Origin: Larus michahellis
Lineage: Eukaryota; Chordata; Aves; Charadriiformes; Laridae
Assembly (NCBI RefSeq): GCF_964199755.1
Contig: NC_133907.1
Coordinates: 6,639,001-6,703,000 of the forward strand
Reading direction: 5' to 3'
Length of the DNA stretch: 64,000 bases
In this document: positions 14,329 through 26,900 of the stretch, one piece after another
Layout of the letters: every line of letters begins with the position of its first letter
Numbering within the stretch: the first letter of the stretch is position 1
Made by a program: the position numbers and the translations under genes
The notes under the pieces: generated by a model
The model's input: only the letters and a program-made list of their open reading frames with translations
Database searches by the model: none
What the model was told of the DNA's origin: nothing

Positions 14329-14346
14329 ATGGGCCGGGGTCGCTAA
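14329..14346 (+). other. Upstream ORF 1 in the BMP7 leader (5 codons plus stop)
   Basis: ATG GGC CGG GGT CGC TAA. It has G at +4 but T at -3, so initiation would be modest. It ends 217 nt before the main start, which leaves room for reinitiation. It lies inside the probable 5'UTR; whether it is transcribed depends on the true start site. Confidence 0.45.
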
Positions 14347-14354
14347 GGCGGCAG

Positions 14355-14373
14355 CCCCCCCCGCCCCCGCCCC
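14355..14373 (-). other. Possible G-quadruplex sequence in the leader
   Basis: The + strand has C8-G-C5-G-C4, so the - strand carries runs of 4, 5 and 8 G separated by single C; the long run can supply two tetrad strands. On the mRNA it is C-rich, so any quadruplex would form in DNA. Confidence 0.4.
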
Positions 14374-14381
14374 GCCGGGCC

Positions 14382-14420
14382 ATGAGCGGGTTGCGGCGCC
14401 TCCGCGGGGGCCGCCGGTGA
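14382..14420 (+). other. Upstream ORF 2 in the BMP7 leader (12 codons plus stop)
   Basis: Encodes [12 protein letters not shown] and stops with TGA 143 nt before the main ATG. G at -3 makes it a plausible initiation site. The peptide is strongly basic, but this is expected from such GC-rich sequence. If translated it would tend to reduce initiation at BMP7. Confidence 0.45.
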
Positions 14421-14563
14421 GCGCGGGGGCCGCGCCGTCCCCTCCGCGCCCCCCTCCCCCGCGCATGCCGGTGGGGCGCGTCCCGCGGCGGGGCAGCCCC
14501 GCGCCCCCCGCGCCGCCCCTCCGCAGCCGCCGCCGCCAGCGCTGCTGCCGCCGCCGCGCCGCG

Positions 14564-14996
14564 ATGCCGGCGGCGGGGCGCGGGCAGCCCGCCTCCTGGC
14601 TCCTGGTGCTGGGCGCCGCCGCCCCCGCCCTCTGGCTGCGCTGCGTCCTGGCCGACTTCACGGTGGACAACGAGGTGCACTCCAGCTTCATCCACCGGCG
14701 GCTGCGCGGCCCCGAGCGCCGCGAGATGCAGCGGGAGATCCTCTCCATCCTCGGCCTGCCGCACCGCCCGCGGCCCCACCTCCACGGCAAGCACAACTCG
14801 GCCCCTATGTTCATGCTGGACCTCTACAATGCCATGTCCGTGGAGGAGGGGGCGGCGGGGGCCGCCGCTGAGGAGGGCGAGGGCTTCTCCTACCCCTACA
14901 AGCCCATCTTCAGCACCCAGGGGCCACCCCTGGCCAGCCTGCAGGACAGCAACTTCCTCACCGAGGCTGACATGGTCATGAGCTTCGTCAACTTGG
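14564..14996 (+). CDS. BMP7: BMP7 exon 1, coding part (signal peptide and N-terminal propeptide)
   Basis: 433 coding nt, residues 1-144 plus the first base of codon 145. Residues 1-30 are a signal peptide with a hydrophobic core ([15 protein letters not shown]) ending VLA before [11 protein letters not shown], matching the position of human cleavage before DFSLDNEV. The propeptide segment holds [20 protein letters not shown] and [16 protein letters not shown], hallmarks of the BMP5/6/7 group, then a variable acidic/alanine insert ([15 protein letters not shown]) longer than the glycine-rich stretch recalled for human, and [16 protein letters not shown]. The exon ends MSFVNL plus G before a GTGAGTG donor. 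The sequence is extremely GC-rich, which creates long meaningless reading frames on both strands. An in-frame ATG at 14465 could add 33 residues (see findings). Confidence 0.96.
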
Positions 14997-17900
14997 GTGA
15001 GTGCCTGCCCTCGGCGAGGCCCCGGGGCTGGAGCCGGGATGACCGGGCGGGAGAGCCGTGCTGGAGGGGGGGGAGGCTGGAGCAGGGCCCTGGCCACCGA
15101 GGGGAGGGCAGGGACTGGTGGCGCAGGTGGCCACCTGGTAGGGAGCTGTTTCTGCAGTGGGTCCGATCATGGGTGGCAGCCCACTTGGGCGAGGAAAGGC
15201 AGGTAGCGGCCCTTGGAAAGGCGGCTGCTTTGCGAGGCGGTAATTACACGGCAGCAACGTGGAGAGGGCTCTGACTGTCACACAGCACTTGGACAGCCAC
15301 AAGCTCTGGCCGCGCTCCACCCTGCAACACCCCGCACACCGACACACCAAGTTCTTTGTCGTCTTCTGCCTTTGATAGTTACTTGCCGCACCTCAGAAAT
15401 TGGATGTGCAGGTAGGAGCTGAACAGGACGATTAGCAGGTCTGTTCTGCATCCCGCACTGCCACGGAAGACACGAAACCCAGGCAGGACCACGGGTCCCG
15501 ACACGGCTCCCAGCACCAGGCTGGCACTCTTGCGGGATGCAGAGCCGTCGGGGCTGCCTAGACAGATAATTCCCTGCGGCATCCCAGCGCCGCGCTCCTG
15601 CAGCTGAAGGGGCTCGCACATGTTTTCCTAATGGCTCAAGAGGGATTCCACAGTAAATCCTTATTTACTCCTGCAGCTTTTTGCGTTGACCCTGGTTTAT
15701 GCAGCTAACTGGCCTCTTTTCACAAGCACATGTGGATGGGTTTATGCAAATGATATGAAAGTTGGCATGCTTTGTATGCGGCTCGCTAGGCCTCTCTAAT
15801 TGGATGCCACAGCCCAATCTGATTTCTATTTGCTTGCTGTAGATTGCACACCCGTGTGGACCGACTTGGACGGATTTGAGTAAAACATTGTTGGGATGAG
15901 CATTCTATTTTAAATATATAATTACAGACCCTGGGTCACTCTGTCCATTTTTAGACCTTGTCATGTGCAGCTCCAAAGCCACCACACGTACTGATTGGGG
16001 GCCAGCAAGTTCAAGACACGTTCTGAGTAGTATTTCCAAACCAAGATCAACTCAAACTTTGTCCCAAACAAAGGGACACACAAAGAGCAGGAGGAGCCCA
16101 TCTCTGTCACGTAGCCCGCTAGGGATTACAGACACCCCCATCGCCAGTAAATCCAGTAACGCCTTTATGGATGTCACTGTTCTGGACACTTCCACTGTCT
16201 GGAACTTCAGAGGCAACAGAGATTAAATCACCACCTAAATCACCACCTCTCTAATCCCAGTGCTTTAACTAACTGAAAAAGATCAGTAGCTGTAAAGGTT
16301 CTGTGACACACGTTAATAATTATTAGACACGGTAGCCATCCTGGGACAATTCTTGCATGGTAGGGAGGCGCGGGACGCTGTGGGAGATCTCCAGTTTGCA
16401 TGAGCTGCACCTCCTTATTAACTACCATAAGCTTCACAGTGGGAAGCTCGGAATTACATCTGGCCCGGGGGCTGCGCGCTCGGAGCGCGCTGGTGCTTTC
16501 CATTTGGTATTACACATGGTTGTCTAATTGCTGCTAGATACTTAAGCCGATCAGCAATGATACATTTAAAATCAAATATTTGAGCAGCCAGAAGTACCAA
16601 TGGCGGTCAAATATTTGACTTTAGAGATAAGAGGGATCTCGCTAACATTGTTCTCTGTGGTCCTTGGGTCCTACACCGTGTACAGCCAGAGCGCAGGGAG
16701 AGTCCCCAGCAGAAGACAAAGGATGTTGAAATAACAATAGCTAAATTCACACTTCTGTTGCCATTGCGGTAGAGAGGAGAGAAGCTTTATGAAACATGTA
16801 AGTACCTAATAGAAGGGAGCTTAGCTCTGGGGAAGCAGCTCTGCTCCTCCCGTGTAGTTATTTACTGCGTAACTTTCATCAGTGAAACTGCAGCGCTCCC
16901 GTCCTGTGCTTCCTCTGCAGCCCATGGAAGTTTTACATAAAAGGAATTAATGTTCAGGTTCACGATTATGTTGAATACAAATGAGTGGGATCGATCCCCA
17001 GACTGTGAAATAAAAATTACATTTTGTCTATGTCTGTGTCTAAGTGAGAACTTCTCATAGAGCAGGTTTTACCTGTACCAACTGCACGTAGTCAATAATC
17101 GACATCCCGATGCGATGTGATGCCGGTCGTGGATATATTCATTCATTTCGACCTGCTGGCTTTTGTAGTCGGCTTAGAAATCCAAAAGTGTTCTTTCTGC
17201 AAAACGCTTTGTTGTCACTTTAATTGCTGTCAGCATGGCCAGTGCCTAAGAGCGCAGGCAAAATCCCATACTTTTAAGAAGGACAGGTGGAATTATTACC
17301 AGCAAGCCACATTTTGGAGGTTTATCTGTACTGTTTTGTTCCCTTGTCAACAGTGCATGCCAGGACGAGTTTAAAAAGGACATAGATCTAGAATAGCTTT
17401 CTTCATCACTGTGCACACCTTTCATCCCTTTATAGTCGTTGGTTCTTTCATCTTTATAGGACAAAGACAGGCTTGTTTATGGACGTTTTAATGAATTAGA
17501 CCAGCCACTCGCTCCCGTATGTAGTCAAATACACCACCTGCTTCGATATGTACAGTTTTCTATGACGTTCAGGGAAAATTAGAAGTTCTGTTGTAGAACT
17601 GATGTTTTTTTGGGAGACTTTCGACAATGCTCCCTTTTAAAGCAGAGCTGAATTGCTAGATGCAGACTGTAGTAAACTGTGTCCTAGTTTTGTAAGAGCT
17701 ACTCTGTGAGCATTGCGTTTCACAGGTAGGCTGTTATTACTATACGAGAGCCATCACAATGAGGAAGTGTCACAGCGTAATAAGTTTCATCTTAGGATGC
17801 AGGAAGTAAAAGTGAGCAAAGAAATAATGCTTTTAAATTTCAATAAATAAAACATGTTATTCCAGGCCTCCACACGCCAATCTACGAAACCACTTTTTTG

Positions 17901-20900
17901 GTTTTTGCTTTATTCAGATTCTTCGTCTATCTAGTTGTACAACTTTAGAGGAAAAAATATTAAAAGGAGAAATAAAGATTTACATTGCAAGATTTACTGG
18001 GCTACACAGGAAAAAAAACCCAACAACACCCCCCCCCCCCCATTGATTTCTATGGAGATACTGTGTATATTTATTCCAGAGAATTTATACCGGGTATTGG
18101 TAGGGAGGAACCAGAATACAGGTGCTCCTTCTCAGGGTTGTGTTGCAGGGAGCTTTGTACTATGCATGTAATGTTACTGTAAAATCTTGACAATTAATTA
18201 GATTTAGATTTATAACCAGTTAATTCACAGGCTACATTTTGCCGTAGCTTACACCTGTGCTAAGATGGATGGGGAATGGATTTGTGTCAAGAATGAAGTT
18301 ACATGTAAATGAAAAGAGAATTTAGCCACAGTGGTCTGACTAAGTTAGCCAGTTAATTACTGGCTAATTTTATAAAATTTATTACTATAATTTCAGTATT
18401 TGGAATTTCATTTAGGATCCTGTCCAAGTACAGTTTACAAACTGATCCATTTTAGGAACTGAAAAAATGCAAAGCATTTTTTGCACAAGCTTAATTTCAA
18501 GTTTATAAACAGCAACTAAGGAGTAAACATCCTCTAGATTACTTAGACCCTCTCTACTAAAAATAATTGAGTTGTCCTTATGTGGGTAATCTTGCCTTGG
18601 TAAACAGACTTCCTTAGAATATTTTTTTAAAAGAGTCGGCACAAGTGATAACGCAGTTTGTTAATTTGTCTCGCGGTTGATTATAAAATGCACAACGTTG
18701 TTTAATCCTGGCAAAAAATAAGGGGGGGGGGAATTAGTCATTCTTGGAAGGAGCACATGAAAGTGGCTTTTGTTAATGTAAATCAAGAAGCTGAAGAGCC
18801 CCCAAGTTTCCTTTTATTTCATACCATCTGGCTATCCTTTTTGTTGACAAGTGTTTGGCATGGAGAACCATCTCTTTGCCCTTTAATAACAGGCTTTAAC
18901 ACTGTAGGGTATTAGAAAAAGATTCTATAACAGTTAAAAAATTTCCTTCGGGGAATACTTTATAAAGTGAGCACGGGCTGCAGGCATTTGCAGCTGTAAC
19001 CTGGCTTGTGTTAAAATTTGGAAGGGGCTGCCTTGCATTCCAGCTCACTACAGGCCTTCATTGGTGTACAGCCAAAGGTTAATATAGATGTCACACAGTT
19101 TTTCTTTGGAGAGCCTCAGATATAAGAGTACGCGTACAGCTGTGTTTTTAGTAACCCTTTCATAATCACTTCTTTTAAACCTCATTTTCCTGCTTATATA
19201 AATCAAAGATTTTCAAGGATATTTGACCTGGATTTGAACTTATTTGATCTTCACATATTTCCCACTTGAAACAAAGCAGATTAAATGTTAGCCCTGGATG
19301 CCTGGCCATGATCACATGCTTTGTCCATACATTAGGCCAAGCCCTCGGCTTTTTCTTTCCCTTTTTTTTTTTTTTTTTTTTTTTCTTTCCCCTTCCTCCA
19401 CCTAGGGCTGTTAGAACCTCTCAAGCCTGAACAGGTACATCCTGGAATTGTTTTGGACAGTATGGATATGTGCAGCGCGCAGTGGTATAAGATCAGTGAA
19501 GGTAGAAAGCTTGCAGCAAGCTAAAGGTACGGAGTACACTGACCGCGCAGCAGGTAACCGGCGGCGGTTCTTTGAATGTACAGACCTATTCTAGAGAGGA
19601 ATGAATTCATTTTCCAATTTTCAGGTGCAAAATGGCAGAACTGAACTATTTACATGCACCATACGGGTGCGGTGGTAGCGGAGAACGGAGCAGCTGAGGA
19701 CGGATGTCCTCATGCAAGGGAAAAAGGAGGTGGAAATTGTCCCCCTGTGCTTGCGTGCTTCTGCGGCGGATTTATCCCAGAAGCAGGGTCTGTCCCGCGT
19801 TCCCACACAGGCTGTCCCGGGGAGGTGAAGCCCTCTCCAGTGACCGGGGTTTAAAAGCCAAAACACAAGGGCTTGTCAAGAGCTTTGAAGGAGACAAGCC
19901 CTGATGGCCAGATCTTGTGACGCTTGTAACGGGAGTTGGGCACAAGTGAAGCGTGCAGGACCTGCTCCCACCCGAGTGTGCGCGCGCTCCGTGTGTGCGC
20001 GTGTGCGTTTCTGTGCATCCCCCCTGCAGCGCTCCTTTGGCAAAGGAGGTTTAACGGCCCCTGGGCAGGCAGCGTGAAACCAGGCGTTACGTTTTCGCCT
20101 GTAAATAAGCTCAAAACACATTTTCGGATGCGGGGGGAGAGACATGTGAAAGAAGGTTACACAAGTGGTTGGAAACATTAATTAAAAAAAAAAGATTATA
20201 ACTATTAAAGCCCAGTCAGAGCTGTTGACAGGCTCCTTTTAAATAGGACACTGCGATGTTTTAGTTTAATACATTCTGGCAGTGTCACCGGGGTTAAGGC
20301 TAATACTGGGATGTGTGGATCCTGTCATGTTATTGTCAGGAGGAATGCGGGGATTAGGTTTAAAAGTGGCGGTGGGTGAGTGGTGCAGCTGTGTACACTT
20401 ATTATAAAAGATTTAAGTCCCACTGGTAAAATCAATATATTAAATTGCAAGAGCCTCTGTTTTTAATTAGTTTAAATCAAATATACTGTTAGTGCCATTA
20501 TGGCTTCTATCCTTGAACCAAGTGAGGAAATGCTAATATTTATATGGAAACTGTTAATTTGTGGTTAAAATGATAACACATTTAGTTTTACGCCTCTAAA
20601 TTGTTCTAACTGGATGAATACCAGTGAGAAGTTGCAACGATGGATGAAGCCATCTGAGCAAGAACACAAGTAAGCAAATCTTGATAGCGTGGCAGATAAA
20701 TATCGAGACTACCTGTTGATACACGGCATTAAGAGACACGATATTTTAAGCCCTTTCCAGTGGTACAGCCCTCCTCTCCGGGGCCCGCATCAAAATACTC
20801 ATGTGAAGTAACTACACGTATATATACATTGTATATACATACATATACAAATAAAATATGCTATTATATGTATATAATACTTCTCTAAAGGGAAGGAGCT

Positions 20901-23900
20901 TCTAAAGGAAGGACAGAGCTCTCTAAATTAGTTTCAGGATGAAGATTTTCATTCTACACCTGTTTGAAGTAACTGGGACTGCTCACGAGGGCTAATCACA
21001 TGGATAAATTTCTGCACGTGCATATGTTTGGAAAATGGAAACCCAAGAGAAAATTCTTGGCTAGGTCTTCATTGGTGTAAATTGTCAAATTTCTACTGAA
21101 GCTGGCCCTCTGGTCTCATTTATACAACTCTACGTCCAAAGTAATTCCCATAAACTCCCTCTTGATTTACACTAGCACAGTTGAGAACAGAATTGGGCCA
21201 AAGAAATGCCCCCGTGTTGAAATAATGAGCAGGCAGTAGTTTCTGCTAGAGCTTCAAACGGTTTTCTCTCCTAATCTTGAAATTGTTTTTGAGGGAGGCT
21301 TCCTTTGCTGCAAACAATCAAAACACGAACTAGCTCCTATTAGTCACTGCTTATCATTATTAGCCCAATCCATGTTGTTGAACTACAGCTGAATTCCCAT
21401 CTTTGCAACAAACAGAATTTAACAAATAATGTTTGACAAAAATGTGAAACTGATATTTCTTAATCCAAGACATATTTCATATGGAGAAACTTCAGTGCTG
21501 AAAGATTCCTGGTATCAAAATATCTGAATCACAGTGCAAATAAACAGCGTGTTGTAAAGACTGCAGGGCCAAATTCCGTGCTGGAGTAATTCCATTGAAG
21601 TCAGTGGAGTTGTGCCAGGAGATAAACTGCCATCTAGATTTTTTTGGTGTACATGTGAAAACCAGAAGTGTTTAAGATTTTGTGGGTAAACATCTTCGCT
21701 AAGAAAAAGGTTGCAGGTAGCAAAGTTTGAACCGTTTCTAATTGAGATGTCTCTTTCGGAAATCCTCATTTTGTTGAGGAACACTACAAAGTTTGCCGAG
21801 ACCCCCTTTATTTGGGTATACGTTGTGCAGTTCCATTCTTTATACATAAATTTACCTGATTTACAGCAGGTAACGTAAGAGGATCTCGGGTGCGAGCTCC
21901 TATGTGCGAGCCCCACAATACCCTGCCTCGCCATTTCTTTTAAACGTTTGTGTCGACGACGTCTTGGAGTCAGTGAGAATCCCGTAGCGATCCAGATCGA
22001 GTGGACTGAATTAATGGCAACTTTGAGCCTACAAGTTTTAGCGTAATTGCTTTATTGTTTTGGAACCAAGATGCTTACAATCCAGTTCCTGTGCAAACAT
22101 GTTTAACGTGTGTTAATGTGTTTCAAAACCAGACCCTCTCCGCAAAATTCTGCTTTTCATTAATTGACATCAGTAGCATGGTACAGTATTTCAAAGCACT
22201 GGCCAAATATAAACTGTGTTTCTAATTTCCTTACTTTCCTGTGTTTGGAATGCCAATGTTAATTTGTTCCCATGGAAGAGTGAGAGCTGCCAACCACAGT
22301 TTTATATAAATGACTTTACAGTGCAGGGCTGCCAACATTCAGTGATACTTAGGAATTTTCATGACATGTTGTATTTAATGCTTGTGTGTGTATGTGTGAG
22401 AGAAAGAGTGGGATGTTGAACAGCACAGCCACTGATGATCAAGGCGAACGTTGGAAGAAATTTATCCTTTGAGTGGCTGTTACTTTATGTTTCTTCTCAT
22501 TTAAGATTTTTTGATAACCGATCGGATATTGCACAGCATATTCCTTCTGCCTGGAAAAACCTATTTTGCAGTGAATTTTATTGCTAACTGTCCAAACAGT
22601 ATTATGGTTTGCTCTACCTCCTACAATTTTAGTTCTTTATTAATGGATGAGCAGAAGGACTTTTGTTTATCTTGCTGTTCTCTGGTCATTATGAAATAGA
22701 TTGTAAGAATGTGTTATTACTCAGCAGGAGAAAATGTAAAAGAAGAAAAAGCTGCCACAACTAAGGAATAGGGGGATTAACTGATTCGATTAAAACTGCC
22801 AACAGATTTTTTTCTTTCAAAGGAGTAGCTAGATAAAATCATTTGTTTTCTTAAAGAAATTCAAGCATAAGCATAGTTTCTTTAGTGGTATGTACTGTCT
22901 TTGTACATGCAACAAATGTGAAATTCCCTTCAAAGAAATTTATTTTAAGCTGATGATGGTGAAAACAAGGTCTGTTTATGTATTTCTCCTTTTATTCCTG
23001 GCGGATATTCAAAATACAAATTGTTCGTGTTTCAGTAGATTCCTCTTAATGAGCGCTATGGTTTATCTCTCAATTTTCCCCTTTTATTGGAACAGGTGCA
23101 GTGTCTGCCATCTGTGCCAGCCCTGCGCTATACCAACAAACAAAGTGGTGTTTTGGTTCACTGGATTTAAAAGTCTCCTGAGAGTAAAGAAATGAAAGAG
23201 AAAGAATTTAGAAAGTGCCTAGTGAAGGAAAGGCACTTCAAGTAATGTGCTTTGTCACTCAAGTCTTCCCGTAAATTACCTTAAACTATTTCTAAACTGT
23301 TTGAAAAATTTTATCCGTAGAGTATTAAGTTTCTGTTGCATCTCGGCAGTCACACGCTATTCTTTATCATCTTTATCCCACCGCAGTAGCTTCCAATTTA
23401 GACTCCCTTGTTGTCAGGCTGAATTAAATTTTACAGAAGTAAAAATTCTTTTCTCCTTGCCTTAAAAGAGAAGAATTGTAAATTTTCAGGTTTTCACTCG
23501 TTCTGATTCCGCCTCATTTAAAAGATACTGCAAATAGCCATCCAAGTTTAAACAAGATTATGTTGTAATTAGACAGACAAACTCGTAATTATTTAAGGGC
23601 TAAACCAACAACAACAACCCTTTCAGGTTCATTTTGACAGTGTTTATCCAGTGTATCTGGAAAGGCTTACAATTAAAGTGCCTGAAGGGTGGGGATGAGA
23701 TTTTTCAGCATGCAGTCAGTGCTATCGGGTCCACCTGGCCTGGGAAACTATGCAGGCTTTGTAGTAGAGAAAATCCTTTAACTTAGATCTTCATGGCAAG
23801 CTCTTAAAAGCTACCTTCCTTTTTTTAAAAAAAAAAGGGAGGGGGCGAGGGAAGGCACCGCTTCCCTCTAAATAATAATTAAAACGAGCAAGTGCTGCCT

Positions 23901-26900
23901 CAGGCTCTTTACGGGGAGGGAGCAGCATTGTGTGGATCAGGCCGATAATCTCGCAGCGCATCGTTTTTTAAAGTTTTGTGTGTTGAGCACAACCGCCTCT
24001 CAAACGAGCACAACGTTTCCTCTCGCTAGGCTGCAGCCTCCCCGCGCGATGTTGGTCCGGGCGACACCTCCACTGATGTCCCCGGGCTGTGTCCTCAGCT
24101 GGAGCAGCCCGGCACCAGGCCACCCCAGCCCCGAAGTCACCACCACCGACACCATCCGAGGAGCTGCCACCGCGTCTGTACCAAATTCGGGGAGGGGAGG
24201 GCTGTAAATCAAATCAGTTCGAGCTTTGGCTCTGTTACTGGAGCCACTGGGCCAAATCCTGCCTTCAGTCACCTGGTTGCGTTGGCACCGGAGGGGCTGC
24301 CTCGGTCCTCTGATGTTGCCAATTGTTCTTCCCACAGCACAGTGGCAGTAAAAGTTTTTTAAAAGAGACCAGAAGAACCCTGGGAGAACTACTAAAAAAT
24401 GCTCATAAAATAATACAGCATCAGTAGTTGGGAGTTATAATTCCGACGGAGAGAGACGTCTCTTACTGCGTGAGGCTGAGGAACGGGGCTGGCAGTATTT
24501 CACGTACCCGAAACGCCCATTGACTTTAATGAGTCCTTTGGCACCCCGAGGGGAAGCAAGTTCAGGTTTATCATTTAAATGGAAGATTAAAAACGACTGT
24601 GATTTAGAAATTCTGAATTCTGGTGCTTACCAGAATTCTGGCTGTAGTAGTGTTCAGATACTTCTGTATCAGTATTTTAACAACTTCCGTACACCAGCCA
24701 AGTATCCGTAACGCCACGAATAACAATCATTCCCCATTATCGGGAATCAATTCCTAATCGTATCTGTTCTACCCCCATGCTCGATGCTCGCAAGCTGCTC
24801 CTCCCCTCGTTTTCAAGGTTCAAACTTAATTGCTTCTATCACTAAAAATATTCTGAACATTTTAATCTTGCTACTTTTATTTATTACCGTGCAGCAATTA
24901 TAATCCCACAGGGACTTTTTAGATGTTAATAGCGAGTCCTGCACATCACTTTTGCTGAAGCTTGTGTGGCGCTGTAAACATCGTGCTGAGTTTAAGTTCC
25001 CCTTTCTGACCATATCCTTAAAAAATCCAGCATTTGTTAAGAGGGGAATTTTTTTTTTCTTCTTTTTAACAAAAAGAAATAGGAAAAAACAAAGAAGTAA
25101 CTTTAGCCTCACAATCTGCTAGCTACATAAAGCAGTAAATGGTCAGTTGAGACAGGGAAAAACCAGAACTGCTGGAGATTGGTTGTTTCCTTTTGGAGGA
25201 AACAATAAATGCGCCCGCTTGTATTTTAACAACATTACTACTGGGCCCCCTAATTACACAAATATACTTGTAATAAACTGCAGAGGAGAAGAGCTGAAAA
25301 AGAATCACTCAGCACAGATCTTTCTCTTCCACTCACAAAGAAGCCTTTGAGTAACCACTCTTTTAAATCTTGGCCCCAACGAGAAGATGAAGATATTTCA
25401 GCACTGTGTGATGAATCATTTGTCTTCCGAGACAGGTGAAAAGGAGAAGCAAATCCGACGTGTGGTGTAAAACTCCTCTCATTGGTGGGAACACAACTTC
25501 GACCGCTGACTACAATAGTTCCTGCAGCTCAGCGGCACGCATTATAATCAAATTACAAGAATATTAGACGCCATATCCACAGAAATCTGACCGTTACGCT
25601 ACATTAAAACCTGACACGGGGAATACAGAAATACATGAGAGAATCCAGAATGATGCAGGAACATGTTCAAGCAAACCCCAAATATTTTTTGAGAAAACAT
25701 TAAATGTCATTTTGCTCGTTAGTCTACAACTGGGAGGTGGGAGCTGTTTCACTGGCAACATTACGGAACAGGGGAAAGATCCAAGTCAGTGTGTCTGATG
25801 CGCTCAAAGTCTTCCCTCCCCGTATGGGCAGCTGTGGTCCAGCACGAGAGCAGTGACTGGTAGGCAAGAGACCGAGCTGGGGAAGAATGACCGTGTCCCT
25901 GCTCCTTGAGACACTTTCATCAGGGCCATACTCTCATTTCTGTGCTATTTTTAACGGTGGCAGGTAGCAGGACGTGAACCGCGTTCCCTTCGTCCGTACC
26001 AAGCCCGTGTGAGGACATGGGTGTATATTACAGCAGCTGATCTTTTACCCCCGAACTGCGGTTGCAAAATTGCGTTCGAAGACACGAAAACCAAAACAAA
26101 ACAGAAAATGCCGTTGTTAGGGGCTGACTCAGGAGGCCGGGATGGCCCAACCCTAGCGAGAGGCTCAGCGTCAGGAATCCAGCCCTGCGGTCGGCGGCGT
26201 GGTATGCAGGGCTAGGTGCTGCTGATGTCACCGATGGGCTTATCTTCTACCAAAAGAAAAAAAAAGTAATAATTCCTCTTGTATAATAGGGATCGTGGGT
26301 GGGAATTAAACTGAAAATAAATCTTCTCCTAACCTTCAGATGCTGTTACGCCTGGGGCGTTGGCCACCAACATTTAAAGTGTAAAGGGGATAGAAACACG
26401 CACACACTCTCTCTCTATATCTATGTCTTCCTGAGGACACTTCATGTAGACTTGCCGTCACTGTCAGACACTAATATTTTACACCTTCCAACAGAAATAT
26501 ACGTGGCTGTCATCAGTTTACAGAGCCTTAATATTCATAGTTCTCAGGCCCATATACCAAATTATTAAAAGAATAGAGTCCCCTGCCTGTTTCTCCATAA
26601 AAATAAATGCGTTGCGCAGTAAAACTTCCTAGAAAGCAAAAAGACTGTTTGCACAAGCTCCGAGGCTCATCCCAGGCAAAAGGAGAGCGAGTGGCCGCGC
26701 GGAGCGATGACCTCCCGCTCCAGTTCCCCTGTCCCAGCCCCGGGAGGCGGCGCTCAGTGCCCCACCTGATCTCGGCTACCTTGGCAGCACGGAGGAAAAC
26801 ACGACGATCTCAAAGAAAAATGTGAAGTAGGTCACAAAGTCCCACTTTCATGCAGAAGGGCACTCCGGAGTATCTTTTTAAGTAATAATTGAAGTCTCTA

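Larger units (their letters stand above)
14050..14563 (+). promoter_or_regulatory. BMP7: Probable BMP7 CpG-island promoter and 5' leader
   Basis: From about 14140 the sequence becomes extremely GC- and CpG-rich and stays so through exon 1, the usual form of a developmental-gene promoter. A 21-T run (14103-14123) sits just before the island. GC-box-like sequence (GGGGCGGGG on the - strand) lies at about 14355-14376, and many CG-rich Sp1-type motifs occur. No convincing TATA or initiator was recognised inside the island. The transcription start cannot be fixed from sequence alone; the human 5' leader of roughly 0.5 kb suggests a start near 14.05-14.15 kb. The leader contains short upstream ORFs at 14329 and 14382. 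Confidence 0.6.

Noticed and set aside
13790..14563. N-terminal extension of BMP7 to 13790
   Set aside because: The extension begins with a non-ATG codon, runs through the poly-T tract and promoter, and resembles no BMP sequence. The signal peptide begins right after the ATG at 14564.
13978..15097. Long antisense open frames (278 and 335 codons) over exon 1
   Set aside because: They mirror the GC-rich BMP7 coding strand and leader, are arginine/glycine/alanine-rich, and have no recognisable domain.
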